Source: Desulfuromonadales bacterium (GTDB taxonomy: Bacteria; Desulfobacterota; Desulfuromonadia; Desulfuromonadales; BM103). From it: DNA of 53,759 nucleotides. This document shows, piece by piece, positions 44,301-52,395 of the stretch (positions are counted from its first letter, which is position 1; the number at the start of each line of letters is the position of its first letter). The stretch lies in the NCBI GenBank assembly GCA_027065695.1, contig JAMONP010000008.1, positions 1 through 53,759 of the forward strand, read 5' to 3'. A program made the position numbers and the translations under genes. The notes under the pieces are model-generated. The model saw only the letters and a list, made by a program, of their open reading frames with translations. It was not told the DNA's origin and searched no databases.

Positions 44301-44744
44301 CGGTTGCGCTTGTGCATCCTTCATCCAGAAGACCTGGGCCAACGTTACGGTCTTGTTGTAACCGGCGTTGTGAAAGACCCCCAGAATTACCGAATAGTTA
44401 TTGTGGTCACGCAGGGCGACCGGTTTGGTGTTGCCGCTGGTCTCGTTGCGTTCGGACTTGTAGTAGCCCAACACGTAGGAGCGCAAGGTGCGCTCCCTGG
44501 CATCGGCCCCGGCGGCTTTGTTGTAGGCAACCCGTTGCGCAGGCACCAGCAGAGTCGTAACGGCATCGACCAGAGTGGATTTGCCCGAACCTATATCACC
44601 GGTAAGCAAGGCGTTCTTAGCGTCGAGATGTAGCGTCCACACCTGGCGGTCAAAGGTGCCCCAGTTGAACACCTCCAGACGCTGCAAACGAAAACCGGCT
44701 AACTGGTCATCGCCAATGAATTCAAGTTCGAGAGTTTCAGCCAT
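41379..44744 (-). CDS. jetC: Wadjet subunit JetC (SMC-like ATPase)
   Basis: 1121 residues from ATG 44744 (a longer frame to 44903 only overlaps jetB). Head half 1: GFRLQRLEVFNWGTFDRQVW and Walker A GDIGSGKST at about 45-53. Long coiled coil with hinge about 330-950. Head half 2: signature SGGQKEKLAYT and Walker B RFVVIDEAFGRGSDES. MukB/MksB-like motor that extrudes loops on small circular DNA in antiplasmid defence. Overlaps jetB by eight bases. Confidence 0.94.
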   Translation of the reverse strand: MAETLELEFIGDDQLAGFRLQRLEVFNWGTFDRQVWTLHLDAKNALLTGDIGSGKSTLVDAVTTLLVPAQRVAYNKAAGADARERTLRSYVLGYYKSERNETSGNTKPVALRDHNNYSVILGVFHNAGYNKTVTLAQVFWMKDAQAQPARFFVTAEKDLSITADFAQFGTEIGKLRKRLRGNGITIYDSFPPYGAWFRRRFGINNDQALELFHQTVSLKSVGNLTGFVRTHMLEPFEVASRIAALIGHFDDLNRAHEAVLKAKRQVELLDPLVADCDRHEKMLATTEQLRACREALRPWFSGHKVALLEKRLVTLQEELTRHNTRIERLDEEKSSLKGRERQLRHTIAENGGDRLERLSEELRIMAEEQNRRRKKAGRYAELVQNLGFHAVDSEADFLAQHQQCTTMREDVAQDEARIQNERNEAGVFFAQGRREHADLDAEINSLKARRNNINARQIAMRRALCSALNLPEEEMPFAGELIQVREEDQLWEGAIERMLHNFGLSLLVPDEHYAKVADWVDRTHLKGRLVYYRVRTRKHTELPALQPDSLARKLSVKPDSICYDWLEHELAHRFDVVCCATQEEFRRANKAITLAGQIKAPGERHEKDDRHRLNDRSRYVLGWSNQAKITALQDKAGLLETQLGEIGSHIAKLEGEQKTINTRLETLSKLVEYCDFRELDWQPLAVEMARLEEEKRQVEESSDILNTLAVQLETLEESLAQVEQQLEKRKDSRSKAEQKKTDTEMLREQTKLLIGSAEDSHSEQFSRLETLREEALGEHQLTVESCDNREREMRDWLQTRIDAEDRKIARLRDKIIDAMRSYSLTYVLETQEVDVAVEAAGEYSAMLEQLSADDLPRFEARFKELLNENTIREVANFQSQLARERETIKERIDHINESLTQIDYNPGRYIVLEAQTVVDAEVRDFQTELRACTEGTLTGSEDTQYSEAKFLQVRRIIERFRGREGQSEQDRRWTAKVTDVRNWFVFAASERWREDDSEHEHYADSGGKSGGQKEKLAYTVLAASLAYQFGLEWGEVRSRSFRFVVIDEAFGRGSDESTQYGLRLFAQLNLQLLIITPLQKIHIIEPYVANVGFVHNENGRASCLRNLSIEEYRAEKQKLLS

Positions 44745-45369
44745 CGTTGGTCTCTTCCTGTTGCAATAGTTGGTTCTGATAAGCGGCCAGTCGCTGGTCG
44801 AACTCCGCCAGCCATTGGGCATCGACAAAAGCCTTAAGAATGCGCCGCACCTCGAACATGCGCTCTTGACCACGCAAGCGCCGCACGAAGCCCAGTTCGG
44901 CAACCTTGTTCAGTAAAGTATCAACCTGATCGATCAGGCGGGTCTCGTTGCTGCCCGCAGGCAAAAAGACCCGCAACAAATCCACCACCTCGTCACGAGA
45001 GAGGATCAGCCTGGTTTCGCCACCACCGGCGTCAAATTCGGCCAGCTTCTTACGCAGTAGCGCCAGCATCAGACTGACCGGGAATGACAGCTGACGGCGT
45101 GCCACCAGACGCGGCAGCTTGACCGTCTCCTCAGTCTCATCTTCATTGTGTGAGCGCAGAAAAGCATAACCCTCGGCCTCATCCAGAACCAGTTCCAGGT
45201 TGAGCACCGCCACATAATCACGGACTCTGGCTTGCAGGTTGAGCAAGGCTTGCCAGAGCCGTGGCTGATCGGCCTGATAGAGCACCCCTTTGAGCAACGG
45301 CACAATGATGGTTGTAAGGTCATGACTGGTATCGTCAATCGCCACCGTTTGAGAATCAGTTTCTGCCAT
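44737..45369 (-). CDS. jetB: Wadjet subunit JetB (DUF4194, kite-type)
   Basis: 210 residues. IIVPLLKGVLYQADQPRLWQ start, SFPVSLMLALLRKKLAEFDA, then RDEVVDLLRVFLPAGSNETR and AELGFVRRL winged-helix segments, as in DUF4194 (MksE-like) subunits. Binds JetC heads with JetA. Start and jetA stop share one base; overlaps jetC at its end. Confidence 0.93.
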   Translation of the reverse strand: MAETDSQTVAIDDTSHDLTTIIVPLLKGVLYQADQPRLWQALLNLQARVRDYVAVLNLELVLDEAEGYAFLRSHNEDETEETVKLPRLVARRQLSFPVSLMLALLRKKLAEFDAGGGETRLILSRDEVVDLLRVFLPAGSNETRLIDQVDTLLNKVAELGFVRRLRGQERMFEVRRILKAFVDAQWLAEFDQRLAAYQNQLLQQEETNDG

Positions 45370-46817
45370 TATCTATTCCTCACAAAAATAACTCGCGGCA
45401 AACGAGCGCGTCTGACTATCCCGTCTGCAGTTTGCCACTCGATGCTGTCAATGGTCTCCTCATCAATCACCGTATCGGTTTGCTCGCTCGCCAACTGCAG
45501 GTAGGTGACCAATTCCGCCAAACCTTGTCGTAACGGATGCGCGGTGAGCAGTTCGCTTAAGCTTATCTGTGCGCGGGTCTGCAGCGATTGCCGAATATGG
45601 TGAGAGAGCTCCGAGCGGTCTACGACCACCTGCGCATAAAGTGCCGCCGCGTCTATATCGGCATCGCCTTCCTGCAGCTCGACATTGTCAATCAACGCTT
45701 TGAGGGGTGGCTTGTAAAGCGGCCGCTCCATCGGTAATTCGATCCTGGCAGCGGTATCATCCAAGGGCATAAAATTGCCCGAAGGCAGACTTTCACGCAC
45801 GGCCAGCGCTCTGCCCTCGATGGTGTGCAGGATATCCATGATGCGGCGATTTTCCAGCCAGGCCTGATCATCAAGAAAACGTCTGAGTTGTTGTGAAAGC
45901 CGAGCAACGGTGCGCTGGGTGCTCTCTCCAGCTTCGAGCCAGTCGTAGTGAACACGATGCAGGCGAGCTTCAGGCTGCATGGCGACGACCGGCGGCAGCG
46001 CCAGTACCTGTTCGAGTAACTGGCTGAGTTCCTCCTGACGGCTTTGCGACATGAGAAAATCCCAAAAGGCGCGAAAGCTTTTGCCCTGGTCTGAATCGGC
46101 AATCGAGTCACGCTCCCCCATAATCTCTTCGAGCAAGGCTCCTTTGGATCCATCCCAAAGCGCGATACGCTCACGTACTCGCCGATCAAGGGTGCGAAAG
46201 TTTTCTTCCACCTCACGAAAGTCGGTCAATAATTCACGAGCCAGTTGCAAAAATTGTTGAAAACGGTCTTTGAGGGCAGTGTCATCCATTAAGGGGATAT
46301 CACCGCTACGGATACGGTCGATTTCAGCGTCGATGGCGTTACGACGCTTGTTCAACTCGGCAATGCGCATCTGTGGGTCAGTCTCACTGCCGGCACTCAT
46401 TTGTCTAAGCAGTTCAAAGAGCGTTAACAGACGTGACTCAGTACCGACAAAGCTTCGCGCCGTGAGACTTTCCAGCCAGGAGATCGCCTTCTCTGTAGCT
46501 GGGGTCAGGTCAAAAGACGGGTCATCTGACCCAGCTGGATAAAACTTGCGTAACCAGCCCTTATCGTTTCCAGCCCAGTCATTCAGATAAGCCGTCGCCG
46601 GTTTTGGGAAGGTCTCTGGGCCGTACTGTTCACGCAGGGCGTACAGCTCATCTTCCAAGGCTTCAGCAAGATCAATTTGCGTCATTTCCCGTAGATTGGG
46701 AGTGATAAACACTCGCTGCAGAAAGCTCGCGACCAGCGGCGCATGCGGCGAATTCAGCAATCGCCAGGCCGGGTGGCTTTTGCGCAACAGATCCAGGGTA
46801 GAGTAGTCCAGTTTCAT
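45369..46817 (-). CDS. jetA: Wadjet subunit JetA (DUF3375, kleisin-type)
   Basis: 482 residues. LDLLRKSHPAWRLLNSPHAP start and LRKFYPAGSDDPSFDLTPATEKAISWLE are DUF3375 hallmarks; helical middle, then AYPLRQGLAEL-type C-terminal region (AHPLRQGLAELVTYLQLASE). MksF-like kleisin joining the JetC heads. First gene of the operon; about 200 bases of repeat-bearing DNA precede it. Confidence 0.93.
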   Translation of the reverse strand: MKLDYSTLDLLRKSHPAWRLLNSPHAPLVASFLQRVFITPNLREMTQIDLAEALEDELYALREQYGPETFPKPATAYLNDWAGNDKGWLRKFYPAGSDDPSFDLTPATEKAISWLESLTARSFVGTESRLLTLFELLRQMSAGSETDPQMRIAELNKRRNAIDAEIDRIRSGDIPLMDDTALKDRFQQFLQLARELLTDFREVEENFRTLDRRVRERIALWDGSKGALLEEIMGERDSIADSDQGKSFRAFWDFLMSQSRQEELSQLLEQVLALPPVVAMQPEARLHRVHYDWLEAGESTQRTVARLSQQLRRFLDDQAWLENRRIMDILHTIEGRALAVRESLPSGNFMPLDDTAARIELPMERPLYKPPLKALIDNVELQEGDADIDAAALYAQVVVDRSELSHHIRQSLQTRAQISLSELLTAHPLRQGLAELVTYLQLASEQTDTVIDEETIDSIEWQTADGIVRRARLPRVIFVRNR

Positions 46818-46879
46818 AGATGTGCTTCACTCACTGCAAACAGCCTCATTTTGTAACTTCAGCATGTAAAATACTGTCA

Positions 46880-46936
46880 TTCCCTCAATCCCCCCTGTTT
46901 TACAGGGGGGAAGCGAGTACAACGAGCAGGGGGGTG
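46880..46936. repeat. CCCCCCTGT palindrome upstream of the Wadjet operon
   Basis: CCCCCCTGT-TTT-ACAGGGGGG (46890-46910), flanked by TCCCTCAAT and GAAGCGAGTACAACGAG, then GGGGGGTGTTTTT. Looks like a dispersed REP-type element; could terminate transcription between recQ and jetA. Confidence 0.6.
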
Positions 46937-47020
46937 TTTTTAATGGTTTAAGTGCAGGTGCTGAAGTTACCTTATATCTTACTCTTCAACCGTTATGCGA
47001 CAAGATATGTCACAAGCCGG

Positions 47021-49009
47021 TTATTCTGTCACCAGAGTATTCACCCGCTGCAATACTTTCTTAAATGGAAAGTTATCGTAAGCCGCAAACATACCATGTT
47101 TGCGAAGCTTGGCGCGAGTCGTCGCAGGAGACGTGATACCGCAGAGAAACCGCGCCAGCTGACGCGGACTCCTGAGAGCCTCGTGATCTTCCATGATCAG
47201 AGCCTGGATGCGTTGTTCGTCCTGCTCTGCAAAGGTCGGGTTATGAGGCGTTTGCAAGGGTGATGGTACTTCTCCCTGGCAGCGGCAACAGTGTCCACAG
47301 GGCGCACATTTTTCACCAAAATAGGCGAGCAGATATTGAGTCAGGCAGCCGTCCTGCTGAGCAAAGGTGAGTCCCTGGCCGATACGATCGATGTCATTAG
47401 CTTCTCTTTTTTGGAATCTCTGGTTGAGCTTAGCGATCAGGCTATCCATCTTGTCGGGCATTTTCAAGCGACGATAACCCTGGCGAATACCGGCGGCATT
47501 CACCAACATGTCACCTTGCTCTTCGAGATATCCCAGTGCAGCAACGATGCGTCCCCGGGGCTGATTAATGGCTTGACTGACCTGCACACTATCCAGAGTG
47601 AACCAGATTTTGCCCTTTTTGGCGTGGCTGAAAATGGACTTCAGGAACTCGGCACGTTCAGGGCCGAAACGGGCAAAGATTTCCGCAGAGGGTTTCAGTG
47701 GTTGAAACTTGTATTCGGTGTAAAACGAACCGGTTGATATCAATAAGCCTTCCAGTTCCAGATAGGTCAGAAGAGTTTTTACCACCAGTGGTCGCACATC
47801 AAACTGCCCGGAAAGTTGGTATTCGGAGACATCAAATGTTTCTCCGGTGTCAAGTAAGTGTCGCGTAAAAGCGGCAACGGTCGCCGCTTCGGGAGTATCG
47901 CCGTAACTGAAATTTTCCAGGGTAATGGCATCGTCTGCCGAGGCCAGCATTTCGCATACAGCGGCTTCGCCATCCCTGCCAGCACGACCGATCTCTTGAG
48001 AGTAACTCTCAAGCCCTTTGGGTAGGTTGTAGTGATAGATATAACGGATATCGGCTTTATCCACGCCCATGCCGAAGGCTATGGTTGCGACGATAATGGC
48101 CTCTTGAGAGGCCATGAAGGCATCCTGGATCGTCGTGCGATCTTCATTTTTTAAGCCAGCATGATAGGCTGTTGCCTTTAGACCATTACTATTGAGGTAC
48201 TCCGCAACCTCTTCTGCGGTGCGTTGCAGAGTGACATAGACGATGGTTGAACCGGGCGGACGCTTTTTGATTTGTGAGAGCAGGGTTTTGCGTCGACCAG
48301 TTTTAGCAACAGGCAGAACATTTAAGTGCAGATTGGGGCGATAGAAGCCCGTATTGATATAGTCTTCCAAGGCAACATCAAAGGCTTCGCGAACATCCGT
48401 TGCTACGGCTGGAGTCGCCGTGGCAGTGAGGGTAAGGGTGCGTTCAACCTTGAGCTCTTTGGCCAGTTGGGCAATTTTCAGATAATCAGGTCGGAAGTTA
48501 TGTCCCCACTCACTGATACAATGCGCCTCATCAATAGCCAGCAGGGCAATGCGTTGTTTGGCAATAGCTTTAATAAAGCGTTCATTGCCCAGGCGTTCCG
48601 GAGAAATGTAGAGTAATTTCAACTTGCCGGAATGCAGGTCGTCAAAGAGCTGCAGGTTCTCTTCGCGCGTCAAGGTGGAATCGAGCCGCGCCGCCGGTAC
48701 TCCCTTTTTATCCAAAAAGTCCAGCTGATCTTTCATCAGGGCAATCAGCGGCGAAATCACCAGAGTCAAACCCTCCAGTAACATTGCCGGCAATTGATAG
48801 CAAAGGCTCTTGCCGCCACCGGTTGGGAAAACCGCCAGAACCGATTTCCCCTCTACAAGTCTGGTTATCACCTCCTCCTGACCTTCCCGGAAGGAACTGA
48901 AACCAAAACATTGCTGTAGTTGCTCTTGTAATGATGGCATAGTGATGATGTTGCTTTGGTTGATGTGATGTGAATTGCTGACGGCCTCTGTTCGAGAATT
49001 GCGTGACAT
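47021..49009 (-). CDS. recQ: RecQ-family ATP-dependent DNA helicase
   Basis: 662 residues from ATG 49009 (AAAGGAGGGATTC upstream). Helicase motifs: FREGQEEVI, GGGKSLCYQLPA, DEAHCISEWGHNFRPDY, TATATPAVATD, YHAGL, FGMGVDKADIR, QEIGRAGRDG. A cysteine cluster CAPCGHCCRC lies unusually late (about 590), followed by LRSPRQLARFLCGITSPATT, so the C-terminal half differs from E. coli RecQ and lacks a clear HRDC domain. Could serve general repair or, given its position beside Wadjet, DNA processing in defence (inference). Confidence 0.9.
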   Translation of the reverse strand: MSRNSRTEAVSNSHHINQSNIITMPSLQEQLQQCFGFSSFREGQEEVITRLVEGKSVLAVFPTGGGKSLCYQLPAMLLEGLTLVISPLIALMKDQLDFLDKKGVPAARLDSTLTREENLQLFDDLHSGKLKLLYISPERLGNERFIKAIAKQRIALLAIDEAHCISEWGHNFRPDYLKIAQLAKELKVERTLTLTATATPAVATDVREAFDVALEDYINTGFYRPNLHLNVLPVAKTGRRKTLLSQIKKRPPGSTIVYVTLQRTAEEVAEYLNSNGLKATAYHAGLKNEDRTTIQDAFMASQEAIIVATIAFGMGVDKADIRYIYHYNLPKGLESYSQEIGRAGRDGEAAVCEMLASADDAITLENFSYGDTPEAATVAAFTRHLLDTGETFDVSEYQLSGQFDVRPLVVKTLLTYLELEGLLISTGSFYTEYKFQPLKPSAEIFARFGPERAEFLKSIFSHAKKGKIWFTLDSVQVSQAINQPRGRIVAALGYLEEQGDMLVNAAGIRQGYRRLKMPDKMDSLIAKLNQRFQKREANDIDRIGQGLTFAQQDGCLTQYLLAYFGEKCAPCGHCCRCQGEVPSPLQTPHNPTFAEQDEQRIQALIMEDHEALRSPRQLARFLCGITSPATTRAKLRKHGMFAAYDNFPFKKVLQRVNTLVTE

Positions 49010-49153
49010 GAATCCCTCCTTTGGATGGTATGATAAAATAAAAACTATTGAATGATGTGATTGTAGCCAAGAGCATCGCTCGGAGCAAGCTTCCTGGACA
49101 AGCAAAGATAAACAAGCAAACTGTGAGGGTGTTATTGGCAGGGCTGAAGTCTC

Positions 49154-49738
49154 TTAGTTGGGGGCTGAGGGGAAAGTGGCGGTTTTATCAGAAGGGTCAT
49201 CATCCCTGCTGATCTGTTCCATTTGTTTGGTTTTGTTCTTCAAAACAAGACTCACTAAGGCAAAGTCACTGTTTGAGGAAAGCCCAACTAAAAGCAGCTT
49301 CGCGTTCGGGAAGTCCCATCTGTAAATCACTTGTCGATTCTCACTGCCATCTTTCTTTGCTACTACCCTGGATTTATTCTCACCAGGGCCCAAAGCTGTT
49401 TGCAGGCGCTTGGTCATGTCCTTGAGCGCAGATGGGTGGAATTTACCAATAATTTTCTTGACCTTATCATCGATAAAAGAGACGGACAGATTCATTTCAA
49501 CATTATCGACATATATGTGCTCGACGGTGGCTATGTAATACGGTTCCTCCGCAGGAGGTGACGAAACGTTTTTCACGTAATGAAAGGGTCTGACAGCAGT
49601 AGCCTCGTCATAAGTCATGCCAATGCTATACCCTGCAAGAGACAGGTCAAAAAAAACGAGATCCTCCTCAGCGGCATAAGCATTACCCCCAAACAAAAGG
49701 CATGTAATGATGGCAAGCAGTAGGTTCTTTTTATGCAT
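49154..49738 (-). CDS. Exported hypothetical protein
   Basis: 194 residues with signal peptide about 1-22 (NLLLAIITCLLFGGNAYAAE). Mature part: FDLSLAGYSIGMTYDEATAV, VEMNLSVSFIDDKVKKIIGK, RVVAKKDGSENRQVIYRWDF, a beta-rich pattern. No family recognised. Probably periplasmic. 63 bases separate it from the next lipoprotein gene upstream. Confidence 0.75.
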   Translation of the reverse strand: MHKKNLLLAIITCLLFGGNAYAAEEDLVFFDLSLAGYSIGMTYDEATAVRPFHYVKNVSSPPAEEPYYIATVEHIYVDNVEMNLSVSFIDDKVKKIIGKFHPSALKDMTKRLQTALGPGENKSRVVAKKDGSENRQVIYRWDFPNAKLLLVGLSSNSDFALVSLVLKNKTKQMEQISRDDDPSDKTATFPSAPN

Positions 49739-49801
49739 CGTCCCCTCGGTTCTTGTAAATAACTGCGTATTTTTTGTAGCAAGTGTCAGATTGAATTCAT
49801 G

Positions 49802-50227
49802 CTATCGCCAACCGATCGGTTGGTAGCCTTTATCTCGTAAACATTGATCAACAAACCTGATGTAGACCTGTGTTGGTTCCGCAGTGTCGAAAGCCCCTCT
49901 GACCAGGGTTGCCGTGGCAGCTCCGGCACCACCGATGGCAGCTCCGCGTCCGGCACTGCCACTCGAAGAAATTGCGCCGACAACTGCACCAGTGGCACCC
50001 CCGACAGCACCGGCTTTGGCGGTCTTCCTGGCAAGTTCTTCGTTCTTCCCTGAGTTGGCACCACTGGCCTCGGCGGCTCGCATGCATGCACTGATATCCG
50101 CATCTGCCTGTTGCTGACCAACCCTGTTCAGGTGGGCATTGGGATAGAGAACCGGTTTTTTCGAGCTGGCACAACCGGCAAGGGTCAGAATCGTAATCAG
50201 CATCAGGATGCCAAGTATGGTTTTCAT
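49802..50227 (-). CDS. Lipoprotein with glycine-zipper segment
   Basis: 141 residues from ATG 50227 (GGAGACAACA upstream). Lipobox LTLAGC gives a lipidated Cys near residue 19. A Gly/Ala-rich segment about 70-105 (AVGGATGAVVGAISSSGSAG, then RGAAIGGAGAATATL) is a glycine zipper of the YMGG/17 kDa antigen type, and CMRAAEASG plus CLRDKGYQPIGW flank it. Likely envelope-associated; function unknown. Confidence 0.82.
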   Translation of the reverse strand: MKTILGILMLITILTLAGCASSKKPVLYPNAHLNRVGQQQADADISACMRAAEASGANSGKNEELARKTAKAGAVGGATGAVVGAISSSGSAGRGAAIGGAGAATATLVRGAFDTAEPTQVYIRFVDQCLRDKGYQPIGWR

Positions 50228-50274
50228 TGTTGTCTCCATGGTTTCTTTCATTGAGTTCATTATACCTTGAACTT

Positions 50275-50292
50275 AGGAGCCTGTCCGACTAT
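50275..50292. repeat. End fragment of the MITE-like element, copy D
   Basis: AGGAGCCTGTCCGACTAT matches the element terminus. It abuts the 3' end of the second vWA gene and contributes its TAG stop (opposite 50289-50291). Confidence 0.5.
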
Positions 50293-51284
50293 TTCAAACT
50301 ACTCAAGCCCACGAAACTGCCGTTGTTATCCTCAGCCAGGCGGCGCATCAGGGCAGCGAACCGGGCTGCATTCTGCCCGGCTCCAGGCTGGGTCAGGAGA
50401 ACAGGGAAGCCGATAGTGTGAATTCGAACCCGGCTGTTTTTGTTACCTGCTTTATTCTTCCGCCGAACCGTATCAACCACATTCTGCATGAGGCCACCAG
50501 AGAAGTCATCGCCAAAGACATAGAGACTGATGCGCTTGTCCGGGGCATAGAAACGCTGAATCGCCCTGGTGATCCCTTCGATTGGGCTGGAATTGGAGAA
50601 GGGAGCCCAGGTGGAGAGGCGGTCGAGGATAGCGCGACGACGGGCCTTAGAATCGGGAATCCAGCGTCCGGCATACTGGGAGAACATGTAGTCGCCCATA
50701 TCGTTGAGCACTTGCACCCCCTTGACCCGAGGGTAGATATTGAGGATCTCTTTCATTTTCCGGCGTACCAGCGGCCAGGCAAAACGTTGCATACTACCTG
50801 AGGTGTCTATGACGAAGATGATATATTCGCTGTCCACCGGTACGCCACCAATCACCGCATCCTCTTTCGGGCGCTGGTAATTACTGAGCAGTTGACGCAT
50901 TTCGTCACTCAATTCCTGTTTGGCGCTCTGCAACTTCCCGACGATGAGACTCTGTGCATCGGATGCCGTGCTGGCAAGATGGTACTCGCCTTCGATGTTG
51001 GTTAAAGCGCCCTGCAAGCGAGCCAGTTTCTCCTTGTCTTCAGAGAGTTGCTCCTGCCTGGCAATCAGGCGCCGGTTGAGGATCTGTGTCTCGCCGCGAA
51101 TCTCGTGAAGTTCCGCTTCCATTTTTATCACCAGGGCAGAGAGATCGACATTGGTCTGTTCAATCACCCGTGGCTCGGAGATCTTCGAGAGGATCAGCAG
51201 CAGGATGATGGCCCCAAAACCGCAGGAGATAACATCGAGGAAGGAGAGGTTGAAGACCTCAGTCTGGCGACGGCGAATTCTCAT
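50289..51284 (-). CDS. ExbD-like helix / coiled coil / vWA protein, second of pair
   Basis: 331 residues. Cytoplasmic basic tip, then one helix about 13-33 (FNLSFLDVISCGFGAIILLL) whose early Asp matches the proton-binding Asp of ExbD (PFIDVMLVLL). Coiled coil about 45-125. vWA about 150-325 with MIDAS FVIDTSGSM and VFGDDFSGG. Start overlaps the preceding vWA stop by four bases. Pairs with the ExbB-like channel at 52396; vWA takes the place of the peptidoglycan- or TonB-contact domain of MotB/ExbD. Confidence 0.85.
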   Translation of the reverse strand: MRIRRRQTEVFNLSFLDVISCGFGAIILLLILSKISEPRVIEQTNVDLSALVIKMEAELHEIRGETQILNRRLIARQEQLSEDKEKLARLQGALTNIEGEYHLASTASDAQSLIVGKLQSAKQELSDEMRQLLSNYQRPKEDAVIGGVPVDSEYIIFVIDTSGSMQRFAWPLVRRKMKEILNIYPRVKGVQVLNDMGDYMFSQYAGRWIPDSKARRRAILDRLSTWAPFSNSSPIEGITRAIQRFYAPDKRISLYVFGDDFSGGLMQNVVDTVRRKNKAGNKNSRVRIHTIGFPVLLTQPGAGQNAARFAALMRRLAEDNNGSFVGLSSLK

Positions 51285-52378
51285 GGCCAGTCCCTCGTCG
51301 GTGTGAGAAAAGAGCCACCTGTTGTGAACGCGAGCTCCCAGAACGAGACGGCGGCCATGGGATCACCCTCCATTGGGAAGAGGATGGTGTTAACCGGTAC
51401 TGATCTGGGCAGGACACGGGTTGCCTGGTGGAACAGACTCAGGCGGTCGTCGCCGGATATGGTGTTCCTTGAGGATTTTCTCTTGCCCTGGGTCGGCAGC
51501 CCGTCAGTGAGCAGTAGGATGTTATCCGGGCGCGGCTGCATGCCTGCTGCAGCCGAAAAAGCATTGTAGAGGCTGGTGCCGCCTTGTGGAATCGTCTGCT
51601 TCAGAGTTGCCAGCAGCCGGTTGATATTCTGGTTGTCAGAAGTCGCAATCCACTGCCCCTTCAGATCGGCGACTACCGGGGCGGCGGTGGTATTGAACGT
51701 GTAAATCTGCAGCGCACTGTTTGCGGGCAGATTGGAGGTCAGCCACTCAACCGTTCTGATGGTGCGCTTCCATTTGGGTGCCGCCTTCTTGGTTCGGTCA
51801 TCAAGATTGCGGCGGATGATTATATTGACGATGGTCTCACCAAGCATGCTGGCCGAAGCATCGACCAGCAGCAGAACCCTTTTGCCGCCAAGGCGCAGAC
51901 CAGTGAGGTACTGCCGATCACCCTGGCCTATGAACTCACGTACCTGGGTTCCCTGTGCGAGTTCTGCCTGTTGTTCCGCGCCAATTCTGCGGCTCTCTCT
52001 GTCCAGACTGAGGAGGTCCGATTGCAGGGCGTTGATATGTTTCCTGGAGGCCTGGCTCTTGCCGCTCATGGTGGCCAGTTCGAGCTTGGTCTGATCGATA
52101 TTGGCGATCACCTGTCGTGAGAGGCCCTCTGTCCGGACAATCTCTTTCTCGGTCTGGAGCATGCTGTTCTGTAGGCTGACCAGGTGGTCCTCGCCAACTT
52201 TGACCTCACGCTCGAGTCGCTTCACCTCACTGCGCAGGTCGGCAACGATCTCCCGTCGGGTGGAGACCATGTCGCCGTTGAGTAGCATCACCAGAAGGAC
52301 GACGGCACCGAAACCGCAAAACATGATGTCGAGGAACGCGAGGTTGAATTGTGATGTACTACGCCGACGAGAGGCCAC
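51281..52378 (-). CDS. ExbD-like helix / coiled coil / vWA protein, first of pair
   Basis: 365 residues. Helix about 12-33 (FNLAFLDIMFCGFGAVVLLV) with the same Asp and CGFGA motif as its neighbour. Coiled coil about 40-150. vWA about 165-365 with MIDAS LLLVDASASM, and ILLLTDGLPTQGK. 17 bases after the channel gene. The two vWA proteins are clearly paralogous in layout but differ in sequence, suggesting a heterodimer in one channel ring (inference). Confidence 0.85.
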   Translation of the reverse strand: MASRRRSTSQFNLAFLDIMFCGFGAVVLLVMLLNGDMVSTRREIVADLRSEVKRLEREVKVGEDHLVSLQNSMLQTEKEIVRTEGLSRQVIANIDQTKLELATMSGKSQASRKHINALQSDLLSLDRESRRIGAEQQAELAQGTQVREFIGQGDRQYLTGLRLGGKRVLLLVDASASMLGETIVNIIIRRNLDDRTKKAAPKWKRTIRTVEWLTSNLPANSALQIYTFNTTAAPVVADLKGQWIATSDNQNINRLLATLKQTIPQGGTSLYNAFSAAAGMQPRPDNILLLTDGLPTQGKRKSSRNTISGDDRLSLFHQATRVLPRSVPVNTILFPMEGDPMAAVSFWELAFTTGGSFLTPTRDWP

Positions 52379-52395
52379 GTGAGAGAGTCCTCGGT

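Noticed and set aside
41379-46817. MukBEF/chromosomal condensin
   Set aside because: DUF3375, DUF4194, SMC-like and DUF3322/DUF2220 proteins in this order are the Wadjet set; the JetD nuclease is not part of MukBEF.
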